DNA of 64,000 bases from positions 124,001-188,000 of the forward strand of contig CAMTVQ010000009.1 of assembly GCA_947085255.1 (NCBI GenBank), given 5' to 3'. This DNA is from CAMTVQ01 sp947085255. GTDB lineage: Bacteria; Bacteroidota; Bacteroidia; Sphingobacteriales; Sphingobacteriaceae. Under the pieces are notes generated by a model that ran no database searches, was not told the DNA's origin, and saw nothing but the letters and a program-made list of their open reading frames with translations. A program made the translations under genes and the position numbers. Position 1 is the first letter of the stretch; every line of letters begins with the position of its first letter. Shown one piece after another: positions 1-7,973 of the stretch.

Positions 1-1706
1 TCATGGAGCATGAAAAATATAGCTACCCTGAGGCATTGCGCTATTTGGCTAAAAAGTACAATATAGAGATTGAAGAAACCGCAGAGAAAACGGCAAATTC
101 AGCAGAAGACGATTATAAAGAAAGCTTATTTATTGTATCTCAATTTGCCCAACAACATTTTTCTACCACGCTGTTAGAAACAGAAATTGGGCAAAGCATA
201 GGATTAAGCTATTTTAAGGAACGTGGATTTAGAGAAGATATCATCCGAAAGTTTCAGTTGGGATATAGTACCGATGAATGGAGCAACTTAACTGACGCTG
301 CCACTAAACAGGGCTATAAAACAGCATTCTTAGAAGCTACAGGTCTTGCTATTAAAAATGAGCAAGGTAGAATATACGATCGCTTTCGTGGGCGGGTAAT
401 GTTCCCAATTCATAGCCTAAGTGGAAGAGTTATCGCCTTTGGTGGACGAATACTCAAAACCGACCCTAAGAGCCCGAAGTACGTAAACTCTCCCGAAACC
501 GAAATTTACCATAAAAGCAATGTGTTGTACGGCTTGTTCTTTGCAAAAAAGGCAATTCGCGAACACGATACTTGCTATTTGGTAGAAGGATATACGGATG
601 TGGTTTCGCTACATCAGGCTGGTATAGAAAACGTGGTAGCGTCTTCGGGAACCTCCCTTACAGTTGAGCAAATACGTTTAATTGCTCGCTTTACACAAAA
701 CGTAACTATTTTATACGATGGGGATGCGGCAGGTATAAAGGCTTCATTGCGGGGTATCGATATGATTTTGGAGGAAGGACTCAATGTAAAAATTGTACTT
801 TTTCCAGAGGGGAATGATCCAGATTCGTATGTAAAGGAAGTAGGTGCAGCCGCATTTAAAGAGTACATAGAAAAAACGCAGAAAGACTTTATTCTCTTCA
901 AAAGCAATTTACTGTTAGCTGAAGTGGCTAATGACCCAATTAAAAAGGCAGGACTGATTAGAGATATTGTAGAAACAATAGCTAAAATTCCGGATAGCAT
1001 TAAAGCGTCGGTATTTGTAAAAGAATGCAGCGTGTTGTTGGAGATTGAAGAGCGCGTTTTACTAGCAGAGTTCAATAAATTAAAGTTGGCACAAGCCAAA
1101 AAGGGATCACAACAAGCCAAAGTGCAAGACTTTGAACTGCCCCCCGAACCAGTAGAAATAACTCCTATTGCTCTCCGAACGGATGATTATCAAGAGCAGG
1201 AAATTATTCGCTTGCTGTTTAATTATGGCAGTAAAATTATAAGTACCGAAGAAGGACTTGAGCAAAGCTTTGCTGCTTTTCTTCTGCATGAGTTAGAAGA
1301 TACCGCATTCGAAAATAAGTTGTTCGCAAAAATTATACAGGTGTATCAGTCACAATTAGCTCTTGGAAATACGCCTACAGATAATTTTTTCATCCAACAC
1401 GCCGAACAAGACCTAAGCCATATTGCTATTTCGTTGCTCAGTCATACCTACCAATTGAGCGAAAACTGGAAGAATACGCACGGTATTCACGTAAAGCAAG
1501 AAGAGGAAATACTGAAGGAAGCAGGCGTAAATGCAATTAATCATTTAAAAGTGCGAAAGCTTAATGGCATGATTCGCCAAAACCAAGATAAGCTGCAAGT
1601 TGCCAAAACCCCCGAAGATATAGAGCGCTTACAACGTATACAGCTGAGCTTAACGGCTATTAAAAAAGAACTATCAAAGGCTTTGGGTGCAGTTATATTA
1701 CGGTAA
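1..1706 (+). CDS. dnaG: DNA primase DnaG, 5' end outside window
   Basis: DnaG makes the RNA primers used by the replication fork. The reading frame is open at the left edge; the visible fragment starts just after the CHC2 zinc-finger region that normally opens the protein, so the Met codon at position 3 is internal and not the start. The fragment shows the RNA-polymerase core, then a Toprim domain with the acidic motif EGYTD (about fragment residue 195) and DGDAAG (about residue 239), which bind catalytic metals. The last 200 residues are a helical, poorly conserved C-terminal region expected to bind the DnaB helicase. The gene stops at 1704-1706, and nif3 follows 52 bases later on the same strand. 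Confidence 0.97.
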   Translation, partial: MEHEKYSYPEALRYLAKKYNIEIEETAEKTANSAEDDYKESLFIVSQFAQQHFSTTLLETEIGQSIGLSYFKERGFREDIIRKFQLGYSTDEWSNLTDAATKQGYKTAFLEATGLAIKNEQGRIYDRFRGRVMFPIHSLSGRVIAFGGRILKTDPKSPKYVNSPETEIYHKSNVLYGLFFAKKAIREHDTCYLVEGYTDVVSLHQAGIENVVASSGTSLTVEQIRLIARFTQNVTILYDGDAAGIKASLRGIDMILEEGLNVKIVLFPEGNDPDSYVKEVGAAAFKEYIEKTQKDFILFKSNLLLAEVANDPIKKAGLIRDIVETIAKIPDSIKASVFVKECSVLLEIEERVLLAEFNKLKLAQAKKGSQQAKVQDFELPPEPVEITPIALRTDDYQEQEIIRLLFNYGSKIISTEEGLEQSFAAFLLHELEDTAFENKLFAKIIQVYQSQLALGNTPTDNFFIQHAEQDLSHIAISLLSHTYQLSENWKNTHGIHVKQEEEILKEAGVNAINHLKVRKLNGMIRQNQDKLQVAKTPEDIERLQRIQLSLTAIKKELSKALGAVILR

Positions 1707-1758
1707 ATAGATTAATCCACGCTTTTGCCAAAGCACAGCTTTACCTGTATATTGCACC

Positions 1759-2853
1759 ATGTTACTCAAAGAAATAACAGCTTTTTTAGAATCACAAGCC
1801 CCGCTTGCAGTACAAGAAAGTTATGATAATTCGGGCTTATTGGTAGGCAATCCCAGCCAAGATATTCACAAAGCACTGGTGAGTTTAGATTGTACCGAAG
1901 CCGTAGTAGACGAAGCTATACGTGTAGGTGCCAACCTTATTATTAGTCACCACCCAATTTTATTTACAGGACTAAAAAAAATTACCGGTAAAACGTATAT
2001 CGAACGGGTTCTAATAAAAGCGATTAAAAACGACATTGCGCTATATGCCATACATACTAACTTGGATAGTATGCCAGATGGAGTAAACGCCATGATATGC
2101 CATAAACTGGGATTGGTGGACTCACGTATTTTAGCACCAAAGGTCGACACGCTTAAAAAACTGATTACTTTTTGCCCTACTGCACAAGCAGATAAGGTGC
2201 GTAATGCATTATTTGCCGCCGGTGCAGGGCATATTGCCAATTATAGCGAGTGCAGTTTTAATACATCTGGAACAGGCACTTTTACCGCTTCAGAAAATAC
2301 GCAAGCCTTTGTAGGCGAAAAACACAAGCAACATCAGGAAGCCGAAATACGCATAGAAACAATTTACCCATTGTGGATAGAAGAAAAGCTGGTTGCCGCC
2401 CTTACAAGCAATCATCCGTATGAGGAAGTAGCATATGATTTAGTGTCGCTTACTAATAGCCATACACAAATAGGTGCAGGCATGATTGCCGAATTACCCG
2501 AAGCAAAAGAAGCAATGGCATTTTTGCAACAGGTAAAAGAGACAATGAACTGTGGGGTGATACGTCACACAGCCATTCAGCAAACAATGGTTAAGAAAGT
2601 AGCGGTTTGTGGTGGATCAGGCAGCTTTTTGTTGTCAGATGCTATTGCCGCCGGTGCAGATGTATTTATTACTTCGGATTATAAATACCACCAATTTTTT
2701 GATGCCGATAGTAAGATACTGATAGCCGATATCGGACACTATGAAAGTGAGCAATTTACGAGTGAATTAATAGTGCAAAAAATACTAAATAAATTTCCTA
2801 CCTTTGCCGTCCAAATGTGCACAGTTAACACTAATCCTGTGTACTATATATAA
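1759..2853 (+). CDS. Nif3-like dinuclear metal-centre protein (YqfO type)
   Basis: Member of the Nif3/YqfO/GTP cyclohydrolase I type 1 family, hexameric proteins with a two-metal site whose cellular reaction is not settled. The 364 residues fit the long YqfO form, in which a ferredoxin-like middle domain splits the Nif3 core. Metal-binding motifs are visible in both halves: SHHPILF (about residue 62) and HTNLD (about 98) in the N-terminal part, and DIGHYESE (about 322) in the C-terminal part. Pairing with the following zinc-ribbon coiled-coil gene (26 bases downstream) is a common Bacteroidota arrangement. Directly upstream, TATATTG sits 4 bases before the ATG, a shortened version of the promoter box found before other genes here. 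Confidence 0.93.
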   Translation: MLLKEITAFLESQAPLAVQESYDNSGLLVGNPSQDIHKALVSLDCTEAVVDEAIRVGANLIISHHPILFTGLKKITGKTYIERVLIKAIKNDIALYAIHTNLDSMPDGVNAMICHKLGLVDSRILAPKVDTLKKLITFCPTAQADKVRNALFAAGAGHIANYSECSFNTSGTGTFTASENTQAFVGEKHKQHQEAEIRIETIYPLWIEEKLVAALTSNHPYEEVAYDLVSLTNSHTQIGAGMIAELPEAKEAMAFLQQVKETMNCGVIRHTAIQQTMVKKVAVCGGSGSFLLSDAIAAGADVFITSDYKYHQFFDADSKILIADIGHYESEQFTSELIVQKILNKFPTFAVQMCTVNTNPVYYI

Positions 2854-2879
2854 CATTAACATCAGTTTAAATTTAAGGA

Positions 2880-3626
2880 ATGGAACAAACCGTAGAACAA
2901 AAACTTAAAGCACTTTATCAGCTTCAAAGCATTCATTCTAAAATAGATAAAATACGTACTATACGCGGAGAGCTACCTATTGAAGTAGCCGATTTGGAAG
3001 ATGAGTTAGCAGGTTTGCAAACACGTATCACAAAATCGAAGGATGAGATAAATGAGTTGGAAGATAATATTGTTTCGAAAAAGAACATTATTAAAGATTC
3101 GTCAGCACTTATTAAAAAGTACGAAACACAGCTTACCAACGTAAAAAACAACAGAGAGTACGAGGCTCTATCTAAAGAAGTAGAAATACAAGGTTTAGAG
3201 ATTCAGGTAGCCGAAAAGCGTATTAAAGAATACCAGTGGGATATTACCCAAAAAACACAGTTGTTGGAAGCTGCCGAAACTAATTTTGGTGTTCGCAAGC
3301 AAGACTTAACTATTAAAAAAGGCGAATTAGACGATATCGTTGCTGAAACTCAGAAAGAAGAGGATGAGTTGGTAAAGAAATCGGAAAAAGCCGAAAAGGG
3401 AATTGAAGACCGTTTATTAGTTGCTTATAAAAGACTTCGTGGTAATATGTTGAACGGTTTAGCCGTAGTAACAATTGAGCGTGATTCATGTGCAGGTTGT
3501 TTCAGCACTATTCCTCCTCAGCGCCAGTCGGATATTCGTAAACGTAAAAAAATTACAGTATGTGAGCATTGTGGACGTATTTTGGTAGACGAAGGGTTTG
3601 CTGAAGTAGCCGTAGTAGAAGCATAA
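2880..3626 (+). CDS. Zinc-ribbon coiled-coil protein (DUF164/CdsZ-like)
   Basis: A 248-residue protein: roughly residues 5-185 are a long charged coiled coil (many E, K, L, heptad-like spacing), followed by a C4 zinc ribbon made of CAGC (about residue 204) and CEHC (about 228). This is the architecture of the DUF164/C4-type zinc ribbon family, which includes Helicobacter HP0958 and chlamydial CdsZ; the function in Bacteroidota is not known. It probably forms an operon with the upstream Nif3-like gene. A strong intrinsic terminator starts 18 bases after its stop codon. Confidence 0.9.
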   Translation: MEQTVEQKLKALYQLQSIHSKIDKIRTIRGELPIEVADLEDELAGLQTRITKSKDEINELEDNIVSKKNIIKDSSALIKKYETQLTNVKNNREYEALSKEVEIQGLEIQVAEKRIKEYQWDITQKTQLLEAAETNFGVRKQDLTIKKGELDDIVAETQKEEDELVKKSEKAEKGIEDRLLVAYKRLRGNMLNGLAVVTIERDSCAGCFSTIPPQRQSDIRKRKKITVCEHCGRILVDEGFAEVAVVEA

Positions 3627-3644
3627 TTTAAAATGTATATATTT

Positions 3645-3677
3645 AATCCTCTCGCCATAAGCGAGGGGATTTTTTTT
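3645..3677 (+). terminator. Intrinsic terminator after the zinc-ribbon gene
   Basis: A 10-bp stem (3646-3655 with 3661-3670, one G-U pair), a 5-base loop and a run of seven T (3671-3677). It ends the nif3/zinc-ribbon transcript. The next start codon (3682) lies only 4 bases beyond the T run. Confidence 0.85.
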
Positions 3678-3681
3678 GCCT

Positions 3682-5166
3682 ATGCCAAAAAGTAGATTAT
3701 TTGCTGTTTTTATACTCTTTATTTGGAGCAATGTAGCTGTTGCCTCTTTTGAGTTTACTGGTAATTGTCAGCAAGCGTATCAAAAAGCATCTTTTCTGAA
3801 ACTTAACGAGGCACGTGCATATATTTTACTCGAAAAACGGAGTAATCCCAATAATGCGCTTATCCACCTCCTCGAAAACTATGTAGATTACTACACCATT
3901 TTTTCTGGTGATAAATTGGCAGACCTTGATGTATTAGAGGAAAATAAGGACAAGCGGTTAGCATTGTTGAGTAAGGAGCAAATGTCTTCGCCATATTACT
4001 TATACACGCAGGCCGAAATAAATTTCCAGTGGGCACTGTGTCATTTTAAGTTTCAGCAATATCTTTCTGGAGCATTAGAAATCAATAAGGCTTTTACCCT
4101 TTTTACAGAGCTAAAGCAAAAATTCCCTGATTTTTTACCTGCCAATAAAGGTTTGGGTGTACTGCATATAATGTTGGATGTAGTACCGCCAAGCATTAAA
4201 AAAACACTTAGTGCATTTGGCTTAAAGGGCAATGCTGCCTATGGTGTAAAGCTATTAGAAACAATTTTAAATCAACCTGCTGAGTCAAAATATGCCTATT
4301 TGTATGATGAAACAGCATTTTTGTATGCATACATTGGCATTGACTTTTTTAAGAATGCGCCTAATAAAATACAGCAATACGTGCAGCAAATGCATGACGA
4401 AAATTTGCTGAAAACGTTTATAAAATCACAAGTGGAATTGCGCACAGGGTATAATAATCAGGCTATAACCACCTTGCAAACCAGGTCGCAATCGGCTGTG
4501 TATGCTCCTTTTTATATGTTGGATTATTACTTAGGCGTATCTAAATTGAATAGGCAAGATGATGATGCACATATTTACTTAGAACGGTTTATTGCCAAAT
4601 ACGAGGGTTATTTTTATGTAAAGGATGCGTATCTGCGTTTGGGATGGTATTATTTACTAAAAGGAAATACGGCAAAATATAGAGAATGCATAAATTTTGT
4701 AAAAACAAGAGGAGAAGCATTGGCAGAAAAGGATAAGCAAGCATTAGTAGAGGCCAATCGTACCGACTTGCCTAATCTGTTTTTATTAGCTGCACGGGTA
4801 GTGTATGATGGGGGCTATTACGAAAAGGCAGCCACCTTTTTGAAAGATAAAAAGGCGGAGAGTTTTAGTACCACTTCGGATAAATTAGAGTTTACCTATC
4901 GGTTGGGTCGTATTTACCAAGGATTGAAAAAGTACGATTTGGCTATACAGTATTATGAAAGTACTATTGCCCAAGGGGCAGATAGCAAAGTATATTATGT
5001 GCCTAATGCAGCATTACAATTGGGTATTATTTTCGAAGAACGCAAAAATACGGCACAGGCAAAATATTACTATGAACTTTGTCTTTCTCTTAAAGGACAT
5101 GAGTATAAAACCGCCTTAGATACCAAGGCAAAGGCAGGTTTGCTCCGTATAGAAGCAAAAAACTAG
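3682..5166 (+). CDS. Secreted/periplasmic tetratricopeptide-repeat protein
   Basis: A 494-residue protein starting with a signal peptide (KSR followed by a hydrophobic stretch to about residue 21, cleavage near VAS-FEF). The rest is alpha-helical with TPR-like units, clearest in the C-terminal third, where YRLGRIYQGLKKYDLAIQYY and later ALQLGIIFEERKNTAQAKYYY-type segments occur. No catalytic motif is seen; TPR proteins usually scaffold protein complexes. A TTG at 3676 is in frame but lies in the terminator T run, so ATG 3682 is preferred. A TATATTTA box at 3638-3645 could be its promoter, which would put the upstream terminator hairpin in its leader. It converges on the hemolysin III gene; the two stop codons overlap at a CTAG. 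Confidence 0.8.
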   Translation: MPKSRLFAVFILFIWSNVAVASFEFTGNCQQAYQKASFLKLNEARAYILLEKRSNPNNALIHLLENYVDYYTIFSGDKLADLDVLEENKDKRLALLSKEQMSSPYYLYTQAEINFQWALCHFKFQQYLSGALEINKAFTLFTELKQKFPDFLPANKGLGVLHIMLDVVPPSIKKTLSAFGLKGNAAYGVKLLETILNQPAESKYAYLYDETAFLYAYIGIDFFKNAPNKIQQYVQQMHDENLLKTFIKSQVELRTGYNNQAITTLQTRSQSAVYAPFYMLDYYLGVSKLNRQDDDAHIYLERFIAKYEGYFYVKDAYLRLGWYYLLKGNTAKYRECINFVKTRGEALAEKDKQALVEANRTDLPNLFLLAARVVYDGGYYEKAATFLKDKKAESFSTTSDKLEFTYRLGRIYQGLKKYDLAIQYYESTIAQGADSKVYYVPNAALQLGIIFEERKNTAQAKYYYELCLSLKGHEYKTALDTKAKAGLLRIEAKN

Positions 5167-5798
5167 AAAAGTTTAAGAATATATTTGCAGTTAAATACAA
5201 AATGGGCCGCAGCTCCAGCTATTACAAATAAATGCCATACGGCATGGTAGCTAAAAGGCTGTATTTGTACACGTTTATCTAAACGGTAAAAGTAAGAACC
5301 AATAGAGTAAAATACTCCGCCACCAAATAACCAAAGCAGTGCTGGTATCGGTAGTTTTTCTATCAATTCGTTTAGTAAAACTACAATGGTCCAACCTAAA
5401 GCAAGATAAAGTGTTAAGGAAACCCAACCTTGTGTCAACTTTCCCGATACTTTTATAATAACTCCTATAAAAGTCATACCCCACATATAGGTAAGCAGTG
5501 CTGTTTGGGTAGTGCCTTCAAATACTAATAAAATGGTAGGTGTATAGGCTCCTGCTATCATTAAAAAGATGCAGCTGTGATCTATTCTTTTCCAAAAAAA
5601 TAGTTGTTTCTCGGTAGTAGGTATGCTGTGATACAAAGCACTGGCACTAAAAAGGCAAATCATACTTAGCCCGTAAACGGTAGCCGCTATAAATGCAGTG
5701 CCACCATTGACCTGCGTGCACATATAGTACATGGCAGGTAGAGTAAGCAGGCAAGCAATAGCATGGGTAAAAAAATTATCAGGTTCTCTAATATGCAT
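5163..5798 (-). CDS. Hemolysin III family membrane protein (PAQR superfamily)
   Basis: A 211-residue protein with about seven hydrophobic segments. It carries the hallmark residues of the hemolysin III/YqfA/PAQR family: SALYHS in the first third, DHSCIFLMIAGAYTP in the middle and HAVWHLFVIAGAAAH near the end; the conserved Ser, Asp and His residues form a metal site in eukaryotic PAQR relatives, which are ceramidase-like. The role in bacteria is uncertain and haemolysis should not be assumed. The start lies 5 bases after the rbfA stop codon, so it is probably co-transcribed with rbfA. Confidence 0.9.
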   Translation of the reverse strand: MHIREPDNFFTHAIACLLTLPAMYYMCTQVNGGTAFIAATVYGLSMICLFSASALYHSIPTTEKQLFFWKRIDHSCIFLMIAGAYTPTILLVFEGTTQTALLTYMWGMTFIGVIIKVSGKLTQGWVSLTLYLALGWTIVVLLNELIEKLPIPALLWLFGGGVFYSIGSYFYRLDKRVQIQPFSYHAVWHLFVIAGAAAHFVFNCKYILKLF

Positions 5799-5803
5799 GC
5801 GTG

Positions 5804-6178
5804 TTACTCTTCTTCTTGCTTGGGTTCTTTGTTTATTTTATCGAAAATAGCATCCATGCGGGCTGCATAAGCCATAGAATCGTCTACGAAAAACTCTAGT
5901 TCTGGAATTACCCGCACTTGATTGCGTATGCTCTTACCTAACTTATAGCGTATTTCGCGAGTTTGTGCTTTTATGGCTTGTAGGGCAACTTCGTTGGACG
6001 TAGTTGTGGGATTCATAATACTGAGATATACGCGAGCCAAAGATAAATCGGGAGTAGTGCGTATGGTTGTAATAGTAACCATGTTTCCGGCAAACCATTC
6101 GTTGCCTTCTCGCTGAAATAAATCACTCAACTCCTTTTGAATAACCTTAGCAAACTTTTGCTGTCTTTTGCTTTCCAT
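5804..6178 (-). CDS. rbfA: 30S ribosome-binding factor RbfA
   Basis: RbfA is a small KH-domain protein that helps mature the 5' end of 16S rRNA in the 30S subunit. The 124-residue length fits. N-terminal KVIQKELSDLF, the central TTPDLSLARVYLSIM and the C-terminal strand VRVIPELEFFVDDS are typical of the family. A TATCTTTA box lies 8 bases before the ATG. Upstream on the same strand is hflX, another ribosome-associated factor; downstream is hemolysin III. Confidence 0.93.
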   Translation of the reverse strand: MESKRQQKFAKVIQKELSDLFQREGNEWFAGNMVTITTIRTTPDLSLARVYLSIMNPTTTSNEVALQAIKAQTREIRYKLGKSIRNQVRVIPELEFFVDDSMAYAARMDAIFDKINKEPKQEEE

Positions 6179-6186
6179 CTTGCTGT

Positions 6187-6194
6187 TAAAGATA
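6187..6194 (-). promoter_or_regulatory. Candidate promoter -7 box of rbfA
   Basis: TATCTTTA on the minus strand, one base off the Bacteroidota -7 consensus TAnnTTTG, 8 bases before the rbfA ATG. No -33 box was found. Confidence 0.35.
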
Positions 6195-6208
6195 CATATT
6201 TAATAGTA

Positions 6209-6241
6209 GTTGCTTTGTTGATGTAGCATCACCAAAGTAAC
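6209..6241 (-). terminator. Long hairpin directly after hflX stop, possible terminator
   Basis: A 15-bp stem (6209-6223 with 6227-6241; 14 of 15 positions pair, one as G-U) closed by a 3-base loop. It begins immediately after the hflX stop codon at 6242-6244. The downstream side on the minus strand is not a clear T run, so it may be a weak terminator or a 3'-end-stabilising hairpin. Confidence 0.45.
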
Positions 6242-7438
6242 TTACTCTACTGTTGTGTCGTCGTATAATAAGCCATCATGCGGAAAATGCGCTTGATGTA
6301 TCGCCTTTGCCTTTTCGTAAATTAGGTTCTTAAACTTATCGTTGTTCTCTTTGTGTAATGCCGATATAAAAACACCGGGCGCATTACTTTTTGCCATCCA
6401 GCTCTTTTCAAAATCAGCCAAAGTCATACTGTTTTCTCCCTCTTGTGCTTTATACGCATCAATTTTGTTGAAAACGGTAATCATTTCCTTGTCCAAAGCG
6501 CCCAATTCCTTTAAAGTCTCATTCACAATCACAATTTGTTCTTCAAAATTTTGGTGTGATATATCTACCACATGTACCAATATGTCTGCCTCACGCACCT
6601 CATCCAATGTAGATTTAAAACATTCTACCAAATGATGGGGCAGTTTTCGGATAAAACCTACCGTATCTGATAGCAAAAAGGGAAGGTTTTCAATAACCAC
6701 TTTACGAACAGTAGTATCTAATGTGGCAAATAACTTGTTCTCGGCAAACACATCCGACTTGCTGAGCATATTCATAATGGTGCTTTTGCCTACATTGGTA
6801 TATCCTACCAGTGCCACACGCACTAATTCTCCTCTATTTTTGCGTTGAATAGCGTTTTGCTTATCAATTATTTTTAGTTTGTCTTTAAGTAAATCTATTT
6901 TATTTAAGATAATACGTCTATCCGTTTCTATCTGACTTTCTCCTGGTCCGCGCATACCAATACCACCTTTTTGACGCTCTAAGTGAGTCCACAGGCGTTT
7001 CAATCGTGGCAGCATATACTGACATTGTGCCAACTCTACTTGCGTTTTTGCTTGTGCTGTTTGTGCACGACGAGCAAAAATATCAAGGATTAAATTATTT
7101 CTATCCAGCACCTTGCATTGTAGCTCAAACTCAATATTGCGTAATTGCGAGGGCGTTAATTCATCATCAAATACTACCACATCTGCCTCTTCGGCTTTGC
7201 GGTAATTGTTTATCTCTTCTAATTTACCTTTACCAACAAAGGTGCGTACATCCGGTTTTTGTAATTTTTGGGTAAAGGTTTTAATAGCTACGCCGCCAGC
7301 AGTTTCTACCAAAAATGCCAATTCGTCTAAATATTCTAATTCCTGTGCTTCGGTTTCATTGGGTGTTATAATTCCTACCAGTACAGCACGTTCGGGTTTA
7401 ATTGTGGAATCAAAAGGTTGTTTATTATTTTTTGACAT
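6242..7438 (-). CDS. hflX: GTPase HflX
   Basis: HflX is a GTPase that binds the 50S ribosomal subunit and can split stalled ribosomes. The N-terminal HflX domain contains GKGKLEEI (about residue 70) and the linker has RGPGESQIETDRR (about 163). The G domain follows with P-loop GYTNVGKS, G3 motif DTVGF and G4 motif NKID. The 398-residue length is typical. The ATG is preceded by a TATATTTA box only 3 bases away and by an intrinsic terminator for the upstream gene. rbfA is next downstream. Confidence 0.96.
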   Translation of the reverse strand: MSKNNKQPFDSTIKPERAVLVGIITPNETEAQELEYLDELAFLVETAGGVAIKTFTQKLQKPDVRTFVGKGKLEEINNYRKAEEADVVVFDDELTPSQLRNIEFELQCKVLDRNNLILDIFARRAQTAQAKTQVELAQCQYMLPRLKRLWTHLERQKGGIGMRGPGESQIETDRRIILNKIDLLKDKLKIIDKQNAIQRKNRGELVRVALVGYTNVGKSTIMNMLSKSDVFAENKLFATLDTTVRKVVIENLPFLLSDTVGFIRKLPHHLVECFKSTLDEVREADILVHVVDISHQNFEEQIVIVNETLKELGALDKEMITVFNKIDAYKAQEGENSMTLADFEKSWMAKSNAPGVFISALHKENNDKFKNLIYEKAKAIHQAHFPHDGLLYDDTTVE

Positions 7439-7441
7439 GAA

Positions 7442-7449
7442 TAAATATA
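7442..7449 (-). promoter_or_regulatory. Candidate -7 box directly before hflX
   Basis: TATATTTA on the minus strand, 3 bases before the hflX ATG and overlapping the T-rich tail of the preceding terminator. One mismatch to TAnnTTTG. Confidence 0.3.
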
Positions 7450-7484
7450 AAACCCGTAAGGTTTATTAATGGGCCTTACGGGTT
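7442..7484 (-). terminator. Intrinsic terminator before hflX
   Basis: A perfect 11-bp inverted repeat (7451-7461 with 7474-7484) with a 12-base loop, followed on the minus strand by T-rich TTATATTTAT. It ends the transcript of the 129-residue membrane-protein gene, and its tail stops 3 bases before the hflX start codon. Confidence 0.7.
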
Positions 7485-7508
7485 ATAATTAAGAATTAAA
7501 GTAAGGGA

Positions 7509-7898
7509 CTATTTTGCCTCGGCAGCCTTGCGCTCTTTGCGTTTTTGGATAAAGCCCAATACATATATTACTGTAGCACCAATACAGGCCGCACCCATAA
7601 TGGCAAAAACGATAACTCTACGTTGGCGAGTGGCTTCATCTAAAGCCTCATTACCCAAAGAATTGGTGAACATTTGTATGCTTATTAAACCAAAAAGCAA
7701 GGTAAGTACTACCACTACATGCGCAATAGTTTTATTGCTATTTTTTACTCCAGTATAGCAAGCTACCAAAATAGCACCCACAATTGGACCTATTAAAGCA
7801 GTAGGAGGACGATTATCATTAGCAAAATAGCTATACAAACCCGCTATAATTAATATAGCACCAGTAATTAGAGTTATTAAATCAGGACGTTTAATCAT
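7509..7898 (-). CDS. Small membrane protein of unknown function
   Basis: A 129-residue protein with four predicted membrane helices (roughly residues 7-25, 34-50, 57-80 and 95-115) and a charged tail QKRKERKAAEAK. No family recognised. It sits between the giant collagen-like gene and hflX, is on the same strand as both, and has its own terminator downstream. A TATCTTGC sequence about 19 bases before the ATG could be its -7 promoter box. Confidence 0.7.
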   Translation of the reverse strand: MIKRPDLITLITGAILIIAGLYSYFANDNRPPTALIGPIVGAILVACYTGVKNSNKTIAHVVVVLTLLFGLISIQMFTNSLGNEALDEATRQRRVIVFAIMGAACIGATVIYVLGFIQKRKERKAAEAK

Positions 7899-7973
7899 TG
7901 TTTATTTTTTATTGATGCAAGATACAAAGACTTTCAACTTTTTGAAAGATGAATCTTTTGATAAGAAAGCCTA

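Noticed and set aside
614..1120. Minus-strand ORFs inside dnaG, mfd, nrdJ and other genes
   Set aside because: Shadow frames of well-identified genes without recognisable protein features.
7931..7948. Terminator of the giant gene (7-bp AT-rich inverted repeat)
   Set aside because: Stem is short and AT-rich with no T run on the minus strand; too weak to call.
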